Below are positions 44,353 to 54,345 of a stretch of DNA of 64,000 nt, piece after piece (within the stretch, counting starts at the first letter, position 1; each line of letters begins with the position of its first letter). Position numbers and translations under genes: made by a program. This stretch comes from Methylobacterium adhaesivum. Its GTDB lineage: Bacteria > Pseudomonadota > Alphaproteobacteria > Rhizobiales > Beijerinckiaceae. Below the pieces are notes generated by a model that saw only the letters and a list, made by a program, of their open reading frames with translations, was not told where the DNA came from and ran no database searches. Location: NCBI RefSeq assembly GCF_022179065.1, contig NZ_BPQD01000025.1:62001-126000 (forward strand), given 5' to 3'.

Positions 44353-45129
44353 TCAGGCGTCGCGGCGCATGGCGAGACCGGCCGCCGCCATGTGCGCCTT
44401 GGCCTCGGCTACGCTGTGCTGCCCGAAATGGAAGATTGACGCCGCGAGCACCGCGCTGGCATGCCCGTCCCGCACCCCGGCCACGAGGTCGTCGAGGCCG
44501 CCGACGCCGCCGGATGCGATCACTGGCACGCTCACGGCATCGGCGATGGCACGGGTGAGCGCGAGGTCGTAGCCGGAGCGCATCCCGTCGCGGTCCATGG
44601 AGGTGACGAGGAGTTCGCCGGCGCCCCGCGCGGTCACCGTGCGGGCGAACGCGATGGCGTCGAGCCCCGTGGCCTTGCGCCCGCCATGGGTGAAGATCTG
44701 CCACGCCTCCGGTTCGCCCGGCACCGAGGTGCGCTTGGCATCGATGGCCACCACGATGCACTGGCTGCCGAACTTCTCTGCGCCGCGCGCCACGAAATCG
44801 GGATCGTTCACGGCGGCGGTGTTGATCGAGACCTTATCGGCCCCGGCGAGTAGAAGCGTGCGGATGTCCGCCACCGTGCGAATGCCGCCGCCGACGGTGA
44901 GCGGCATGAAGCAGGCCTCCGCCGTGCGGCTGACCACGTCAAGGAGCGTACCCCGGTCCTCGTGGCTCGCGGTGATGTCGAGGAAGCAGAGCTCGTCGGC
45001 CCCGGCCGCGTCGTAGGCTTTGGCCGCCTCGACGGGATCGCCGGCGTCGCGCAGTTCGAGGAACTGCACGCCCTTGACGACGCGGCCGTCCTTGACGTCG
45101 AGGCAGGGGATGATGCGGGTCTTGAGCAC
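44353..45129 (-). CDS. hisF: Imidazole glycerol phosphate synthase cyclase subunit
   Basis: A 258-residue TIM-barrel protein. The catalytic Asp pair is in [15 protein letters not shown] (about residue 11) and VVAIDAKR (about 130). With HisH it turns PRFAR and glutamine-derived ammonia into IGP and AICAR. It lies 21 bases after hisA. Length is standard. Confidence 0.96.
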   Translation of the reverse strand: MLKTRIIPCLDVKDGRVVKGVQFLELRDAGDPVEAAKAYDAAGADELCFLDITASHEDRGTLLDVVSRTAEACFMPLTVGGGIRTVADIRTLLLAGADKVSINTAAVNDPDFVARGAEKFGSQCIVVAIDAKRTSVPGEPEAWQIFTHGGRKATGLDAIAFARTVTARGAGELLVTSMDRDGMRSGYDLALTRAIADAVSVPVIASGGVGGLDDLVAGVRDGHASAVLAASIFHFGQHSVAEAKAHMAAAGLAMRRDA

Positions 45130-45150
45130 GATGGTTCTCCCGCGGCGCGG

Positions 45151-45912
45151 TCAGGCGGCCGCGCCGCCCTTCGTCCTGCCGCCTTTGGCTCTGGCGATGG
45201 CCGCGAGGGCCTCGCGCGGGTCGATGCGGCCGTCATAAAGGGCGCGTCCGGTGATGGCGCCGGCCAGCAGCGCGCAGTCGGGTTCGAGGAGGCGATGCAC
45301 GTCGTCGATGGACGCGAGGCCTCCGGAGGCGATGACGGGAATCGTCACGGCACGGGCGAGCCCCAGGGTCATCTCGATGTTGAGGCCCTTGAGGATGCCG
45401 TCGCGGGCGATGTCCGTGTAGATGATGGCCGCGACGCCGGCATCCTCGAAGCGGCGGCCGAGCTCTTCCGCGGTCATGCTCGACGTCTTGGCCCAGCCCT
45501 CGACGGCGACGCGTCCGTCCTTGGCATCGATGCCGACGGCGATCTTGCCGGGATAGAGGCGTGCCGCCTCGTGCACGAAGGCCGGATCCCGCACGGCGGC
45601 CGTGCCGATGATGACCCGGCTGACGCCCTTGGCGAGCCAGGCCTCCAGGGTCTTCATCTCGCGGATGCCGCCGCCGAGCTGCACGGGGAGCTTGGTGCGG
45701 GCGAGAATCGCATCGACGGCGCCGGCATTCATCGGCGCGCCGGCGAAGGCTCCGTCGAGATCTACCACGTGGAGCCAGGAGAAGCCCTGTTCCTCGAAGA
45801 CGGCGGCCTGGGCGGCCGGATCGTCGCTGAAGACGATGGCCTGGGCCATGTCGCCCTGCACGAGGCGAACGCAGCGCCCTTCCTTGAGATCGATGGCCGG
45901 GAACAGGATCAC
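45151..45912 (-). CDS. hisA: ProFAR isomerase
   Basis: A 253-residue TIM-barrel isomerase. [18 protein letters not shown] holds the first catalytic Asp and [15 protein letters not shown] the second. GTG at 45912 is taken as start because the conserved sequence (VILFPAIDL) begins there; a longer open frame in front shows no family similarity. It sits between hisH (46 bases upstream) and hisF. Confidence 0.94.
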   Translation of the reverse strand: MILFPAIDLKEGRCVRLVQGDMAQAIVFSDDPAAQAAVFEEQGFSWLHVVDLDGAFAGAPMNAGAVDAILARTKLPVQLGGGIREMKTLEAWLAKGVSRVIIGTAAVRDPAFVHEAARLYPGKIAVGIDAKDGRVAVEGWAKTSSMTAEELGRRFEDAGVAAIIYTDIARDGILKGLNIEMTLGLARAVTIPVIASGGLASIDDVHRLLEPDCALLAGAITGRALYDGRIDPREALAAIARAKGGRTKGGAAA

Positions 45913-45958
45913 GCGTCGGTTCGCTTTCGGGCTATGCGTGGCATCAAGGCAGCCCCGC

Positions 45959-46621
45959 TCAGGGGCGCCACAGCAGGAAGTTGGCGAGGAGCGCGAGGCC
46001 GAGGCGCTGGCTCTTCTCTGGGTGAAACTGCGTGCCGGCAATGTTGTCACGCGCCACCATGGCGGTGACCGGGCCGCCGTAATCGCTGTGCGCCACAGTG
46101 TCCGCGCCGTTCAGTGGACGTAGCGCGAAGCTGTGGACGAAGTAGGCATGCAGGCCGTCGTCGCCCGTCGGGATCCCCGACAGCAGGGCATGGTCGCGGT
46201 CGGTCGTCAGGGTGTTCCACCCCATATGCGGCACCTTAAGCGCCGGATCGGACGGGCGGATCGGGGCGACGTCACCCGGGATCCAGTCGAGGCCCGGTGT
46301 GGTCGCGTATTCGAGGCCATGGGACGCGAGCAGCTGCATGCCGACGCAGATGCCGAGGAACGGACGCGCCCGGGTCCTGGCCGCATGCGTCATGGCCTCG
46401 ACCATGCCCGGCACGGCGTCGAGCCCAGCCCGGCAATCGGCATAGGCGCCCACACCCGGCAGCACGACCCGGTCAGCCGCCGCCACCGCCTCGGCCTCGG
46501 AGGTCAGCAGGATACGGGTCCCGTCGAGGCCGGCCTCGCGGGCGGCGCGCTCGAAGGCCTTGACCGCCGAGTGCAGGTTGCCCGAGCCGTAATCGATGAT
46601 TGCGACGGTCTCGCTCGTCAC
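45959..46621 (-). CDS. hisH: Imidazole glycerol phosphate synthase glutaminase subunit
   Basis: A 220-residue class I glutamine amidotransferase. The triad is the Cys in [10 protein letters not shown] and the His and Glu of GTQFHPEKS. It delivers ammonia to HisF. Its start overlaps the stop of the DUF2628 gene by ATGA, which is unusual as most his operons have hisB or hisI in this place. Confidence 0.95.
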   Translation of the reverse strand: MTSETVAIIDYGSGNLHSAVKAFERAAREAGLDGTRILLTSEAEAVAAADRVVLPGVGAYADCRAGLDAVPGMVEAMTHAARTRARPFLGICVGMQLLASHGLEYATTPGLDWIPGDVAPIRPSDPALKVPHMGWNTLTTDRDHALLSGIPTGDDGLHAYFVHSFALRPLNGADTVAHSDYGGPVTAMVARDNIAGTQFHPEKSQRLGLALLANFLLWRP

Positions 46622-47103
46622 CGCCCGCCCTCGCTGAGCGGAAACATCCCGATGGCCGGCTCATTCGGCCTGGACGGAGCGCGGGTGTGGGGGGCGAGCG
46701 CCGGGCGCGCCGGGGCTGCGCCGTCGAGCCAGCGCGTCGCGGCCTTCATCTCGGCTTCCTCCAGACTGCCCGCCAGCACCGCATCGCGGACGGGGCGGCC
46801 GCGGCTGGCATAGGTCCAGCGCCGAAGGGACGAGGCTTCGAGACCGACGAGCAGGAGCACCAGCACCGTCACGACGAATCCGGCAAACGGCGTGAGACCA
46901 GCCATATGCCCGGCGAATGCCGTCGCGACGAGGAGCCCGAGGACTCCCAGCGCCGCGAGCCAGAGGCGATGATAGAGAAACCAGAGAGGCCCGAAGGCGA
47001 ACGCCGCCCAGGACAGGCCATCCGGCACGAGGTGCGCGCGCTCGAGGCCGTGCGCCTCTCCGGCGACGGCGTCCCGATCGAGATGCAACGTATAGGTGCG
47101 CAT
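46618..47103 (-). CDS. DUF2628 membrane protein inside the his cluster
   Basis: A 161-residue protein. The first 25 residues are polar (TYTLHLDRD), then [21 protein letters not shown] starts two or three membrane helices; this aromatic pattern is the DUF2628 signature. The C-terminus is Pro/Arg-rich. It overlaps hisH and follows hisB by 29 bases, so it is co-transcribed and coupled to histidine genes. Its function is unknown and a direct role in histidine synthesis is not implied. Confidence 0.8.
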   Translation of the reverse strand: MRTYTLHLDRDAVAGEAHGLERAHLVPDGLSWAAFAFGPLWFLYHRLWLAALGVLGLLVATAFAGHMAGLTPFAGFVVTVLVLLLVGLEASSLRRWTYASRGRPVRDAVLAGSLEEAEMKAATRWLDGAAPARPALAPHTRAPSRPNEPAIGMFPLSEGGR

Positions 47104-47132
47104 GGCGTATCCTTTCGTCCGGACCGGCGCGG

Positions 47133-47720
47133 TCAGAGCGACCCCTTCGTAGAGGGAACGCGGCCGCCCTCGCGCGGATCGACGGTGACGGCTTGCCGCA
47201 AGGCGCGGGCCAATCCCTTAAAGCAGCTCTCGGCGATGTGATGGGCATTGTCGCCGTAGAGGGTCTCGACATGGAGGGTGATGCCGGCGTTCATGGCAAA
47301 GGCCTGGAACCACTCGCGCACGAGTTCGGTGTCGAACTGCCCGATCTTCTCGACCTTGAACGCCGTGCGGAACACGAGGAACGGCCGGCCCGAGATATCG
47401 ACGGCGACTCGCGTCAATGCTTCGTCCATGGGCAGGTGGATGTCGGCGTAGCGCGCGATGCCGCGCTTGTCGGCCAGGGCCTGGGCGAAGGCCTGGCCGA
47501 GCGCGATGCCGGCATCCTCCGTGGTGTGGTGCTGATCGACGTGCAGGTCGCCCGTGACCGAGACGTCGATGTCGAACAGGGCGTGGCGGGCCAGCAATTC
47601 GAGCATATGGTCAAGGAAGCCGACGCCCGTCGCGATGGTAGCCCGACCGGTTCCGTCGAGGTTCACCGAGACGTGGACGTCGGTTTCCGCCGTGCGGCGG
47701 TCGATGCTGGCGGCGCGCAT
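47133..47720 (-). CDS. hisB: Imidazoleglycerol-phosphate dehydratase
   Basis: A 195-residue monofunctional dehydratase, the sixth step of histidine synthesis. Metal-binding motifs [26 protein letters not shown] and [19 protein letters not shown] are complete. ATG 47720 starts at the usual place ([14 protein letters not shown]); ATG 47744 and 47783 extend it without family similarity, and no strong ribosome site marks any of them. It is the first gene of the minus-strand run into coaA. Confidence 0.94.
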   Translation of the reverse strand: MRAASIDRRTAETDVHVSVNLDGTGRATIATGVGFLDHMLELLARHALFDIDVSVTGDLHVDQHHTTEDAGIALGQAFAQALADKRGIARYADIHLPMDEALTRVAVDISGRPFLVFRTAFKVEKIGQFDTELVREWFQAFAMNAGITLHVETLYGDNAHHIAESCFKGLARALRQAVTVDPREGGRVPSTKGSL

Positions 47721-47847
47721 GCCTGGTTTTTGCTCGCGTGACATTTGGGTTCGGAAGGCCAAAGCGCCTTCTAGGACCAACATAGCCTGCCTGTGAAGTG
47801 AGCCGCGCCGCGATTCACCAGGAATGCCGGCCGCCAGCCGAGCGGTT

Positions 47848-48729
47848 TCAGCCCCGCAGAACGCGCCCGGCCACGGCGTCGAGCTTGGCGAGAAGCACCG
47901 GATCGCGGTGGCTCTCGGCCGTCATGATGGCGCCGTCGAGGGCGTTCGCGGAGCCCACGGGGCACGCTTCACGCTCCTGCGGAAAGTCGCGGGCGAGGCG
48001 CGCGACGAGGCGGGCGGCCTTGCTCGCATTGGCGCGGGCGACGGCCACGACGGCGGCGACGTCGACGGCGTCATGGGTCGGGTGCCAGCAATCGAAATCC
48101 GTGACCATGGCGATGGTGGCGTAGGTAATTTCGGCTTCGCGGGCGAGCTTGGCTTCCGGCATGTTGGTCATGCCGACGACGTCGTAGCCCTGGGCCTTGT
48201 AGTTGGTCGATTCGGCGTAGGACGAGAATTGTGGGCCGTCCATGCAGACGTAGGTGCCGCCGCGATGGATCGCGATCTCCTCGGCCTCGGCGGCCTGGGC
48301 GATACGGTTCTGCAGGGCGGGACCGACCGGATGGGCGAGGGAGACATGGGCGACGCAACCGTTGCCGAAGAACGACGCCGTGCGGCCGTGCGTCCGATCG
48401 ACGAACTGATCGACGAGGACGAACAGGCCCGGGTGGAGCTCGCTGCGGAACGAGCCGCAGGCGGAGAGCGATACGAGGTCGGTGACGCCGGCCCGCTTCA
48501 GCACGTCGATGTTGGCGCGATAGTTGATGCCCGACGGCGACAGGCGGTGACCGCGTCCATGGCGCGCGAGGAACACCACCTTGGTGGCGCCGATCCGGCC
48601 GATGCGCAGGGCGTCCGAAGGCTCGCCCCAGGGCGACTGCACCGCCTCTTCGCGGACGTCCTCCAGGCCCGGCAGATCGTAGACCCCCGATCCGCCCATC
48701 ACGCCGAGAACCGCTTGCGTCATACCCAA
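47848..48729 (-). CDS. mtnP: S-methyl-5'-thioadenosine phosphorylase
   Basis: A 293-residue purine-nucleoside phosphorylase family enzyme. [14 protein letters not shown] at the start, [21 protein letters not shown] and [15 protein letters not shown] (MTAP signature) identify it. It recycles methylthioadenosine to adenine and methylthioribose-1-phosphate for methionine salvage. ATG 48729 or 48723. It lies between petC and hisB. Confidence 0.94.
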   Translation of the reverse strand: MGMTQAVLGVMGGSGVYDLPGLEDVREEAVQSPWGEPSDALRIGRIGATKVVFLARHGRGHRLSPSGINYRANIDVLKRAGVTDLVSLSACGSFRSELHPGLFVLVDQFVDRTHGRTASFFGNGCVAHVSLAHPVGPALQNRIAQAAEAEEIAIHRGGTYVCMDGPQFSSYAESTNYKAQGYDVVGMTNMPEAKLAREAEITYATIAMVTDFDCWHPTHDAVDVAAVVAVARANASKAARLVARLARDFPQEREACPVGSANALDGAIMTAESHRDPVLLAKLDAVAGRVLRG

Positions 48730-48827
48730 GGCTCCATACGATCAGCGCCGGCCGCCCCCGTTCGGGTGCGCCGGCGCCGTGGTGTTTCGATGAGGACGGC
48801 GCCCGTGTCGAGCCCCGCGCGCTCCGA

Positions 48828-49730
48828 TCAGTAGGTCTTGTGCAGTTCGGGCTGGAGGCCGTGGACCTCGCCACCCACCTTCGCCCAGATCCGCTTCTTG
48901 ACGTAGTAGAGCAGGCCCGAGAGCACGATGAGGAACAGGATCACCCGCAGGCCGAGGGCCTTGCGCGCCATCATGTGCGGTTCGGCCGTCCAGGCCATGA
49001 ACGCTCCGACATCCTTGGCGTACTGGTCGACGGTCTCGGGGACCACCGGCTCACCCTTGTCGTTCTTCGCGTAGGTCAGCTGCCCGTCGCTGAGGGGCTT
49101 CGGCATCGCGATGAGGTGTCCGGGATAGTACTTGTTGTAGTACGTGCCCGCGGGAACCTCCTTGCCCGCCGGCGGATCCTCGTAACCGGTCAGGATTGCG
49201 TGGATGTAGTCCACGCCGTGCTCCGTGTAGCCGACGAGGGGCATGGCATCGGTGAGGAACTTCGGGAAGCCGCGCTCGTAGGTGCGGGCCTTGGCGAGCA
49301 CCGAGAAATCCGGCGGCGCCTTGCCGCCGTTGGCGGCGGCCGCCGCCTTGTCGTTGGGGAACGGCGACGGGAATGCATCGGCGGCCCGTGCCGGCCGCTC
49401 GACCTCCTCGCCGGAGTCGTTCAGTTCCTTGACCTTGTACTCGGCCGCCAGCGCCTTGATCTGATTGGCGCTGAAGCCGGGACCGCCGGGCTCGGACAGG
49501 TTGCGGAAGCGCACGAGGCTCATGCCGTGGCAGCTCGAGCAGACCTCGCGATAGACCTGGAAGCCGCGCTGTAGCTGGGCCTGGTCGAAGCGGCCGAACA
49601 TGCCGGCAAAGCTCCACTTCTCCCGCGGCGGCTGGGGAGCGCCGTGCTCCTCCGCCGAGGCCACGGTGACGCTGAGAGTGGCCGCGACGAGGGACGCGGC
49701 GAGAAGGCGGGTGGTTTTCATGGTGCTCAA
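48828..49730 (-). CDS. petC: Cytochrome c1 of the bc1 complex
   Basis: A 300-residue protein with a signal peptide, a haem c site CSSCHGMSLV and the sixth-ligand Met region MPKPLSDGQLTY, plus a C-terminal membrane anchor (VILFLIVLSGLLYYVKKRIW). It takes electrons from the Rieske protein and passes them to cytochrome c. It is last in petABC, 13 bases after petB. Length is longer than the mitochondrial type but usual for alphaproteobacteria. Confidence 0.96.
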   Translation of the reverse strand: MSTMKTTRLLAASLVAATLSVTVASAEEHGAPQPPREKWSFAGMFGRFDQAQLQRGFQVYREVCSSCHGMSLVRFRNLSEPGGPGFSANQIKALAAEYKVKELNDSGEEVERPARAADAFPSPFPNDKAAAAANGGKAPPDFSVLAKARTYERGFPKFLTDAMPLVGYTEHGVDYIHAILTGYEDPPAGKEVPAGTYYNKYYPGHLIAMPKPLSDGQLTYAKNDKGEPVVPETVDQYAKDVGAFMAWTAEPHMMARKALGLRVILFLIVLSGLLYYVKKRIWAKVGGEVHGLQPELHKTY

Positions 49731-49743
49731 AAGTCCCCTGCCC

Positions 49744-51030
49744 TCAACCCTTGGTCTGCGGTGCGGCCGCGGCGCCGGCCGGCATGCCGGATCCCGAGAC
49801 CTGCTTGCCCGGACCGGTGACGCTCTCGAGGATCGAGCCCGGCAGCCGGTTGGGCGTCTCGAAGAGGCCGACCAGGGGCATCACGACGAGGAAGTGGAGG
49901 AAGTAATAGGCCGTGCACAGGCGGGCCGCGATGACGTAGCCCCCCTCCGGCGGCTTCGAGCCGAGCCATCCCAGCAGAATCGTGACGACGACGAACAGCC
50001 AGAAGAACTGCCGATAGATCGGACGGTAGTTGGCCGAGCGCACGCGCGAGGTGTCGAGCCAGGGCGCGAAGGCGAGGATGATCACGGCGCTGAACATCAG
50101 GATCACGCCGCCGAGCTTGTCCGGCACTGCGCGCAGGATCGCGTAGAACGGCAGGAAGTACCATTCCGGCACGATGTGGGCCGGGGTCACGGCGGCGTTA
50201 GCCGGGACGTAGTTGTCGGCGTGACCGAGGTAGTTCGGCTGGTAGAAGATCCAGTAGGCGAAGAAGATGCCGAACACGACGGTGGCGAACACGTCCTTCA
50301 CGGTGGCGTAGGGCGTGAACGGCACAGCGTCCTTGCTCGACTTGATCGGGATGCCGGCCGGATTGTTCTGGCCGGTGACGTGCAGCGCCCAGACGTGAAG
50401 CACCACCACGCCGAGGATCATGAACGGCAGGAGATAGTGAAGCGAAAAGAACCGGTTGAGCGTCGGGCTACCGACGGAGTAACCGCCCCAGAGCAGGCTC
50501 TGGATCGTCTCGCCGACGATCGGAATCGCACCCAGGATGCTGGTGATGACGGTGGCGCCCCAGAAGCTCATCTGGCCCCACGGCAGGGTGTAGCCGAGGA
50601 AGGCGGTGGCCATCATCAGCAGGTAGATGATCACGCCGAGGATGTAGAGGATCTCGCGCGGGGCCTTGTATGAGCCATAATACAGCGCTCGGAACATGTG
50701 GATGTAGACCGCGACGAAGAACATCGACGCGCCGTTGGCATGCATATAGCGCAGCAGCCAGCCGTAGTTCACGTCGCGCATGATGTGCTCGACGGAGTTG
50801 AACGCGTTGGCGGCGGACGGATCGTAGTGCATCGCCAGCCAGATGCCGGTGACGATCTGCGACATCAGCATGGCGATGAGGATCGCCCCGAAGGTCCAGA
50901 AGTAGTTCAGGTTGCGCGGCACCGGGAAGGCGACGAACGACGAGTGGACGAGGCCGACGAGCGGCAGGCGCGATTCGAACCACTTCGCCAGGCGGCTCTT
51001 GGGGACATAGGTGTTGGCGTGTGCGCTCAT
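49744..51030 (-). CDS. petB: Cytochrome b of the bc1 complex
   Basis: A 428-residue membrane protein. Four haem-ligand His residues are in helices B and D ([15 protein letters not shown] and [20 protein letters not shown]), and the quinol-site PEW motif is in [12 protein letters not shown]. Eight helices. Central subunit of complex III in the quinol-to-cytochrome c step. It sits 53 bases after petA. Confidence 0.97.
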   Translation of the reverse strand: MSAHANTYVPKSRLAKWFESRLPLVGLVHSSFVAFPVPRNLNYFWTFGAILIAMLMSQIVTGIWLAMHYDPSAANAFNSVEHIMRDVNYGWLLRYMHANGASMFFVAVYIHMFRALYYGSYKAPREILYILGVIIYLLMMATAFLGYTLPWGQMSFWGATVITSILGAIPIVGETIQSLLWGGYSVGSPTLNRFFSLHYLLPFMILGVVVLHVWALHVTGQNNPAGIPIKSSKDAVPFTPYATVKDVFATVVFGIFFAYWIFYQPNYLGHADNYVPANAAVTPAHIVPEWYFLPFYAILRAVPDKLGGVILMFSAVIILAFAPWLDTSRVRSANYRPIYRQFFWLFVVVTILLGWLGSKPPEGGYVIAARLCTAYYFLHFLVVMPLVGLFETPNRLPGSILESVTGPGKQVSGSGMPAGAAAAPQTKG

Positions 51031-51083
51031 GGGGCTACCCGCTCCGAAAACTGTTTCATGAAATCCCGTCGCATGGTCCGGCG

Positions 51084-51776
51084 TCAGGCAGCAGCCTTGC
51101 CGCCCTCTTCGCCGATCCGGATCTTGGTGGCCGTCTCAAATCCGTAGGGCGGAACGGGCAGGTTCGTCGGGGCGGGGCCACGGCGGACGCGGCCCGAGGT
51201 GTCGTACAGCGAGCCGTGGCACGGGCACGACCAGCCCTCATATTGGCCCTGATGTCCGATCGGCACGCAGCCGAGATGGGTGCAGTTGCCATAGACCACG
51301 AGCCATTGGGCGTGGCCGTCCTTGACCCGCGCGGCGTCGGCCTGCGGATCGATGAGATCCTTCATCGGCACGGCGGCCGCTTCCTTGATCTCCTTCTCCG
51401 TGCGGTGACGGACGAAGATGAGCTTGCCGCGCCAGAACACGTTGACGATCTGCCCTTCCTGGATCGGCGTCAGGTCGACCTCAAGGGGCGCACCCGCCGC
51501 GATCGTCTCCGCGTCCGGTGCCATGGAGGCGACGAAGGGCCAGGCCAAGGCGCCGGCCCCGACGGCGAGGGCCGCGCCGGTGGCGAGGAACATGAAGTCG
51601 CGCCGCGTTCCGTCCGTCCCCGGGATGGTGCCGTCGGCATTCACGACCGGGTTCGCCGAAGGGGCCGCAGCGTAATTCGCCGAGGGGGTCGCCGAGTGGT
51701 TCGCCAAGTGTCGGACTCCGAGCAGGGATACGGGCACGACCGTACCGCGCGAACGCGGCGTGGCCGGGCGAGACAT
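51084..51776 (-). CDS. petA: Rieske iron-sulfur subunit of the bc1 complex
   Basis: A protein of about 230 residues. The 2Fe-2S ligands are in CTHLGC and CPCHGS. The N-terminal helix is preceded by [10 protein letters not shown], a Tat-type motif typical of Rieske proteins. The start is uncertain: ATG 51776 gives an N-terminal extension of about 55 residues before the Tat motif with the repeat-like [16 protein letters not shown], which is longer than usual. First gene of petABC; a new promoter probably lies in the 100 bases before it. Confidence 0.94.
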   Translation of the reverse strand: MSRPATPRSRGTVVPVSLLGVRHLANHSATPSANYAAAPSANPVVNADGTIPGTDGTRRDFMFLATGAALAVGAGALAWPFVASMAPDAETIAAGAPLEVDLTPIQEGQIVNVFWRGKLIFVRHRTEKEIKEAAAVPMKDLIDPQADAARVKDGHAQWLVVYGNCTHLGCVPIGHQGQYEGWSCPCHGSLYDTSGRVRRGPAPTNLPVPPYGFETATKIRIGEEGGKAAA

Positions 51777-51879
51777 TAGAGGCTTTCGAAGGAAAGTCAG
51801 CCCGGCGGCAGGCAAGCACCGTCCGGAACTTTTTTGCAATGCGACCCCGCGTCACCGGAAGTTCATCCGGCCGCGTTTG

Positions 51880-53250
51880 TCACAGAAGCGTGCCGTGCAG
51901 GATCAGCATCGCGACGGAAAAGTAGATCACCAGGCCGGTCACATCGACCAGGGTCGCGACGAACGGGGCCGAGGCCGTGGCCGGATCGAAGCCGAGCCGC
52001 TGGAGCAGGAACGGCAGCATCGAGCCCGTCAGCGAGCCGAAGGTGACGATTCCGACGAGCGCCACGCCGACCGTGGCGGCGACGAGGGGCCAATGCACGC
52101 CGTAATCGTACAGGCCGGTCTTCTGCCAGACGACGATCCGGACCACGCCGATGATCCCGAGGATCCCCCCGAGGACGAGCCCCGTGGGCAGTTCGCGCAA
52201 GGCCACCCGCCACCAGTCGCGCAGGCGGACTTCATGGAGTGCGAGGGCGCGGATGAGAAGCGATGTTGCCTGACTGCCCGAATTGCCGCCCGAACTCATG
52301 ATGAGGGGGATGAACAGGGTGAGGACGATGGCCTTCTCCAATTCGCCCTCGAAGCCCTGCATGGCGGTGGCGGTCATCATCTCGCCGAGGAACAGGGCGC
52401 AGAGCCAGCCGGCCCGCTTCCGGATCATCGTGAAGAAGCCGATATCCATGTAGGGGTCGGGCAGAGCCTCCATGCCGCCGAAGCGCTGCACGTCCTGGGT
52501 CTGCTTCTCGACCATAGCGTCGATCATGTCGTCGACGGTGACGATGCCGATGAGGTGGCCCACCGCATCGATGACGGGCAGCGCCAGGAGATCGTATTTC
52601 GAGATCAGGCGCGCGGCCTCCTCGCGGCTTGCCGTAGGCGAGACGGCGAGCGGCCGCCGGCCGGGCGCCACCGAGAGCACGTTATCGTTCGGATTCCCCG
52701 AGATGAGGCGGCGCAGGGGCACCGCCTTGGTGAGCGCCCGTGTGCGTGGGTCGAGGACGAAGATGGAATAGATCGTCTCGCGCGTCTTCTCGACGTGGCG
52801 GACGTGCTCGAGGGTCTGCCCGACGGTCCAGTCGCCCGGCACGGCGACGAATTCGGTGGTCATGAGCGACCCGACGCTCTCCTCGCCGTAGGCGCTCAGG
52901 CGATCGATGGTGCCGCGCGTCTCGGCGTCGAGGCGGGCGCGCAGATCGGAGCGTCCCGGCTCCTCGATCTCGCGGAAGATGTCGGTGACGCGATCGGCCG
53001 ACATGCCCGAGAGGAAGGAGGCGACGCGGTCGCGCGGCAGCATCTCGACGATGTCGGCGGCGCAGTCGAGCTCGGGTTGATCCAGAACCTCGATGGCGCG
53101 GTCTTGTGGCAGGCCGAGGAGGATGGCGGCGGCGACCTCGGGCGCCTCTTCGTTCAGGGCCTCGACGATATCGGGGGCGCGTTCGTCCGAAAGCCGCGCG
53201 GCCAGGACGGAGGGATCGACATTGGCCGTGAAGGAAACGGTCGCGTTCAT
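51880..53250 (-). CDS. mgtE: Magnesium transporter MgtE
   Basis: A 456-residue protein. An acidic helical N-domain (EALNEEAPEVAAAILLGL) is followed by a CBS pair (about residues 140-260) and five membrane helices. The pore signature GGNSGSQATSLLIRALAL is intact. The N-domain and CBS pair close the channel when magnesium is abundant. ATG 53250 begins the family sequence; the open frame further upstream is unlike MgtE. It precedes petA on the same strand with a 100-base gap. Confidence 0.94.
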   Translation of the reverse strand: MNATVSFTANVDPSVLAARLSDERAPDIVEALNEEAPEVAAAILLGLPQDRAIEVLDQPELDCAADIVEMLPRDRVASFLSGMSADRVTDIFREIEEPGRSDLRARLDAETRGTIDRLSAYGEESVGSLMTTEFVAVPGDWTVGQTLEHVRHVEKTRETIYSIFVLDPRTRALTKAVPLRRLISGNPNDNVLSVAPGRRPLAVSPTASREEAARLISKYDLLALPVIDAVGHLIGIVTVDDMIDAMVEKQTQDVQRFGGMEALPDPYMDIGFFTMIRKRAGWLCALFLGEMMTATAMQGFEGELEKAIVLTLFIPLIMSSGGNSGSQATSLLIRALALHEVRLRDWWRVALRELPTGLVLGGILGIIGVVRIVVWQKTGLYDYGVHWPLVAATVGVALVGIVTFGSLTGSMLPFLLQRLGFDPATASAPFVATLVDVTGLVIYFSVAMLILHGTLL

Positions 53251-53686
53251 GGGCTTAAACCTCGCGCGAAGTCGCACGGCCGCGGGCGGCCGGGGCGTTG
53301 CGCCGCCCGAACCCTCAGGGAGCCGGATCGGCGACGTGCGCGGCCGCGCAGGGCGCGGGAGATCGTCGGGAACTGTCGCTGGGCATCGTTCGGTTTGAAG
53401 GAGCGCCCGCACGGGCAGGCGGCGCGTGCGTGCGCCTCCATCCCGTGCGCGTCAAGCCGGAGTTGCGAGACGGGTCCTACCCTTCCCCCGAAACCTCCGA
53501 TTCCATCACGCCGGATCGATCCAGCGGCCGCGTCGTTGAGGCACTGCTCGGCGGCGCCATGCGGATGCCGCTTTACGGCCCCGCCCTCCCCGACACGACC
53601 CTATGAGAAATATAAGTGTAGTGCCCACTTGTGTTGCGCCCAATGCATCGGCATATTCAGGGGGTCGAACACGAAGGAGAAACACC
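53251..53686. other. Intergenic stretch between mgtE and pqqA
   Basis: About 435 bases with divergent genes on both sides. GC-rich without a recognisable gene up to about 53590, then locally AT-richer (ATGAGAAATATAAG) in front of the pqqA pair, where a promoter is expected. Confidence 0.55.
53629..53657 (+). promoter_or_regulatory. Possible sigma70-type promoter of the pqqA pair
   Basis: TTGTGT at 53629-53634 and CATATT at 53652-53657 are 17 bases apart and about 30 bases upstream of the first pqqA start codon. Boxes are only partial matches to consensus; no other good pair was seen in this gap. Confidence 0.3.
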
Positions 53687-53776
53687 ATGAAGTGGTCAGC
53701 CCCCGTCGTTCAAGAAATCTGCGTCGGCATGGAAGTCACGAGCTACGAGTCGGCAGAAATCGATCCCTTCAACTAA
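53687..53776 (+). CDS. pqqA: PQQ precursor peptide PqqA, first copy
   Basis: A 29-residue peptide with the Glu16-Val-Thr-Ser-Tyr20 motif in GMEVTSYESAEID. PqqE joins the Glu and Tyr side chains, which become the skeleton of pyrroloquinoline quinone, the cofactor of methanol and other dehydrogenases. A strong AGGAGA lies 7 bases before the ATG. A second copy follows after 60 bases. No pqqB, C, D or E gene is in the window. Confidence 0.92.
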   Translation: MKWSAPVVQEICVGMEVTSYESAEIDPFN

Positions 53777-53836
53777 GGGATCGGCGTCCCTCGGGACGTC
53801 CGTCGTAACCATCCAACCCAAACCAGGAGAAACGCC

Positions 53837-53926
53837 ATGAAGTGGTCTGCCCCCATCGTTCAGGAAGTCTGCGTCGGCATGGAAGTCACCAGCTACGAGT
53901 CGGCTGAGATCGACACCTTCAACTAA
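53837..53926 (+). CDS. pqqA: PQQ precursor peptide PqqA, second copy
   Basis: A 29-residue peptide differing from the first copy at three positions (Ile7 for Val, Val11 for Ile, Thr27 for Pro). The Glu16/Tyr20 pair and flanking residues are unchanged, so it should be an equally good substrate. The AGGAGA ribosome site is duplicated too, pointing to a tandem duplication. A terminator follows 20 bases after the stop, so the pair forms its own short transcript. Confidence 0.92.
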   Translation: MKWSAPIVQEVCVGMEVTSYESAEIDTFN

Positions 53927-53946
53927 GACCGCCGTTACCTGATGAG

Positions 53947-53979
53947 GGGTGCCGTCCAGATTGGGCGGCACCCTTTTTT
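53947..53979 (+). terminator. Intrinsic terminator of the pqqA pair
   Basis: GGGTGCCG pairs with CGGCACCC, extended by TCC/GGG to 11 base pairs with a 5-base loop, then six T (53974-53979). Confidence 0.9.
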
Positions 53980-54190
53980 GTTGTGCGGAGCATTGATGGC
54001 GCCCTGCCCAGTCGCCGCGTGAGCCCCGCCTTACTCGTGTTCTCCGGTGCGAGGATCGGGTCGGGCTCGCAGCCAGACTGACGCGCCTGCTTCTGAAAAA
54101 GCGCCGGTCAATAGACTCGGTCCATAGGCGCCAGAGCGGCGATTACCTGGATGATCCCCGCGGATCGGGATCGGGCCGGTTGTCGAAACG

Positions 54191-54234
54191 GAAGCGGGCC
54201 CACCCGCTCCGGTTCCGGTGCGTGGGCCCGCTTC
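54191..54234. repeat. Inverted repeat downstream of the LdtR-like gene
   Basis: GAAGCGGGCCCAC (54191-54203) and its perfect complement (54222-54234) enclose an 18-base loop. It lies in a 365-base gap between the pqqA terminator and the end of the minus-strand regulator gene. There is no T-tract, so it may be a weak terminator or an extragenic palindrome. The rest of the gap shows nothing else. Confidence 0.5.
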
Positions 54235-54345
54235 TCCTAAATCTTCCGCTTGGTTCCCTCCGGAACTCGGAGGGCACCGACGCCGGTAGTCGGTTGGCTT
54301 TCCGCAGCTCTTGCCGATCAAACCGGCGCCGCCTTCGAGGCTCTG

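Noticed and set aside
53696-53971. A 91-codon minus-strand frame with an internal repeat over the pqqA pair
   Set aside because: The repeat is just the antisense of the two pqqA copies, which have ribosome sites and a terminator on the plus strand.
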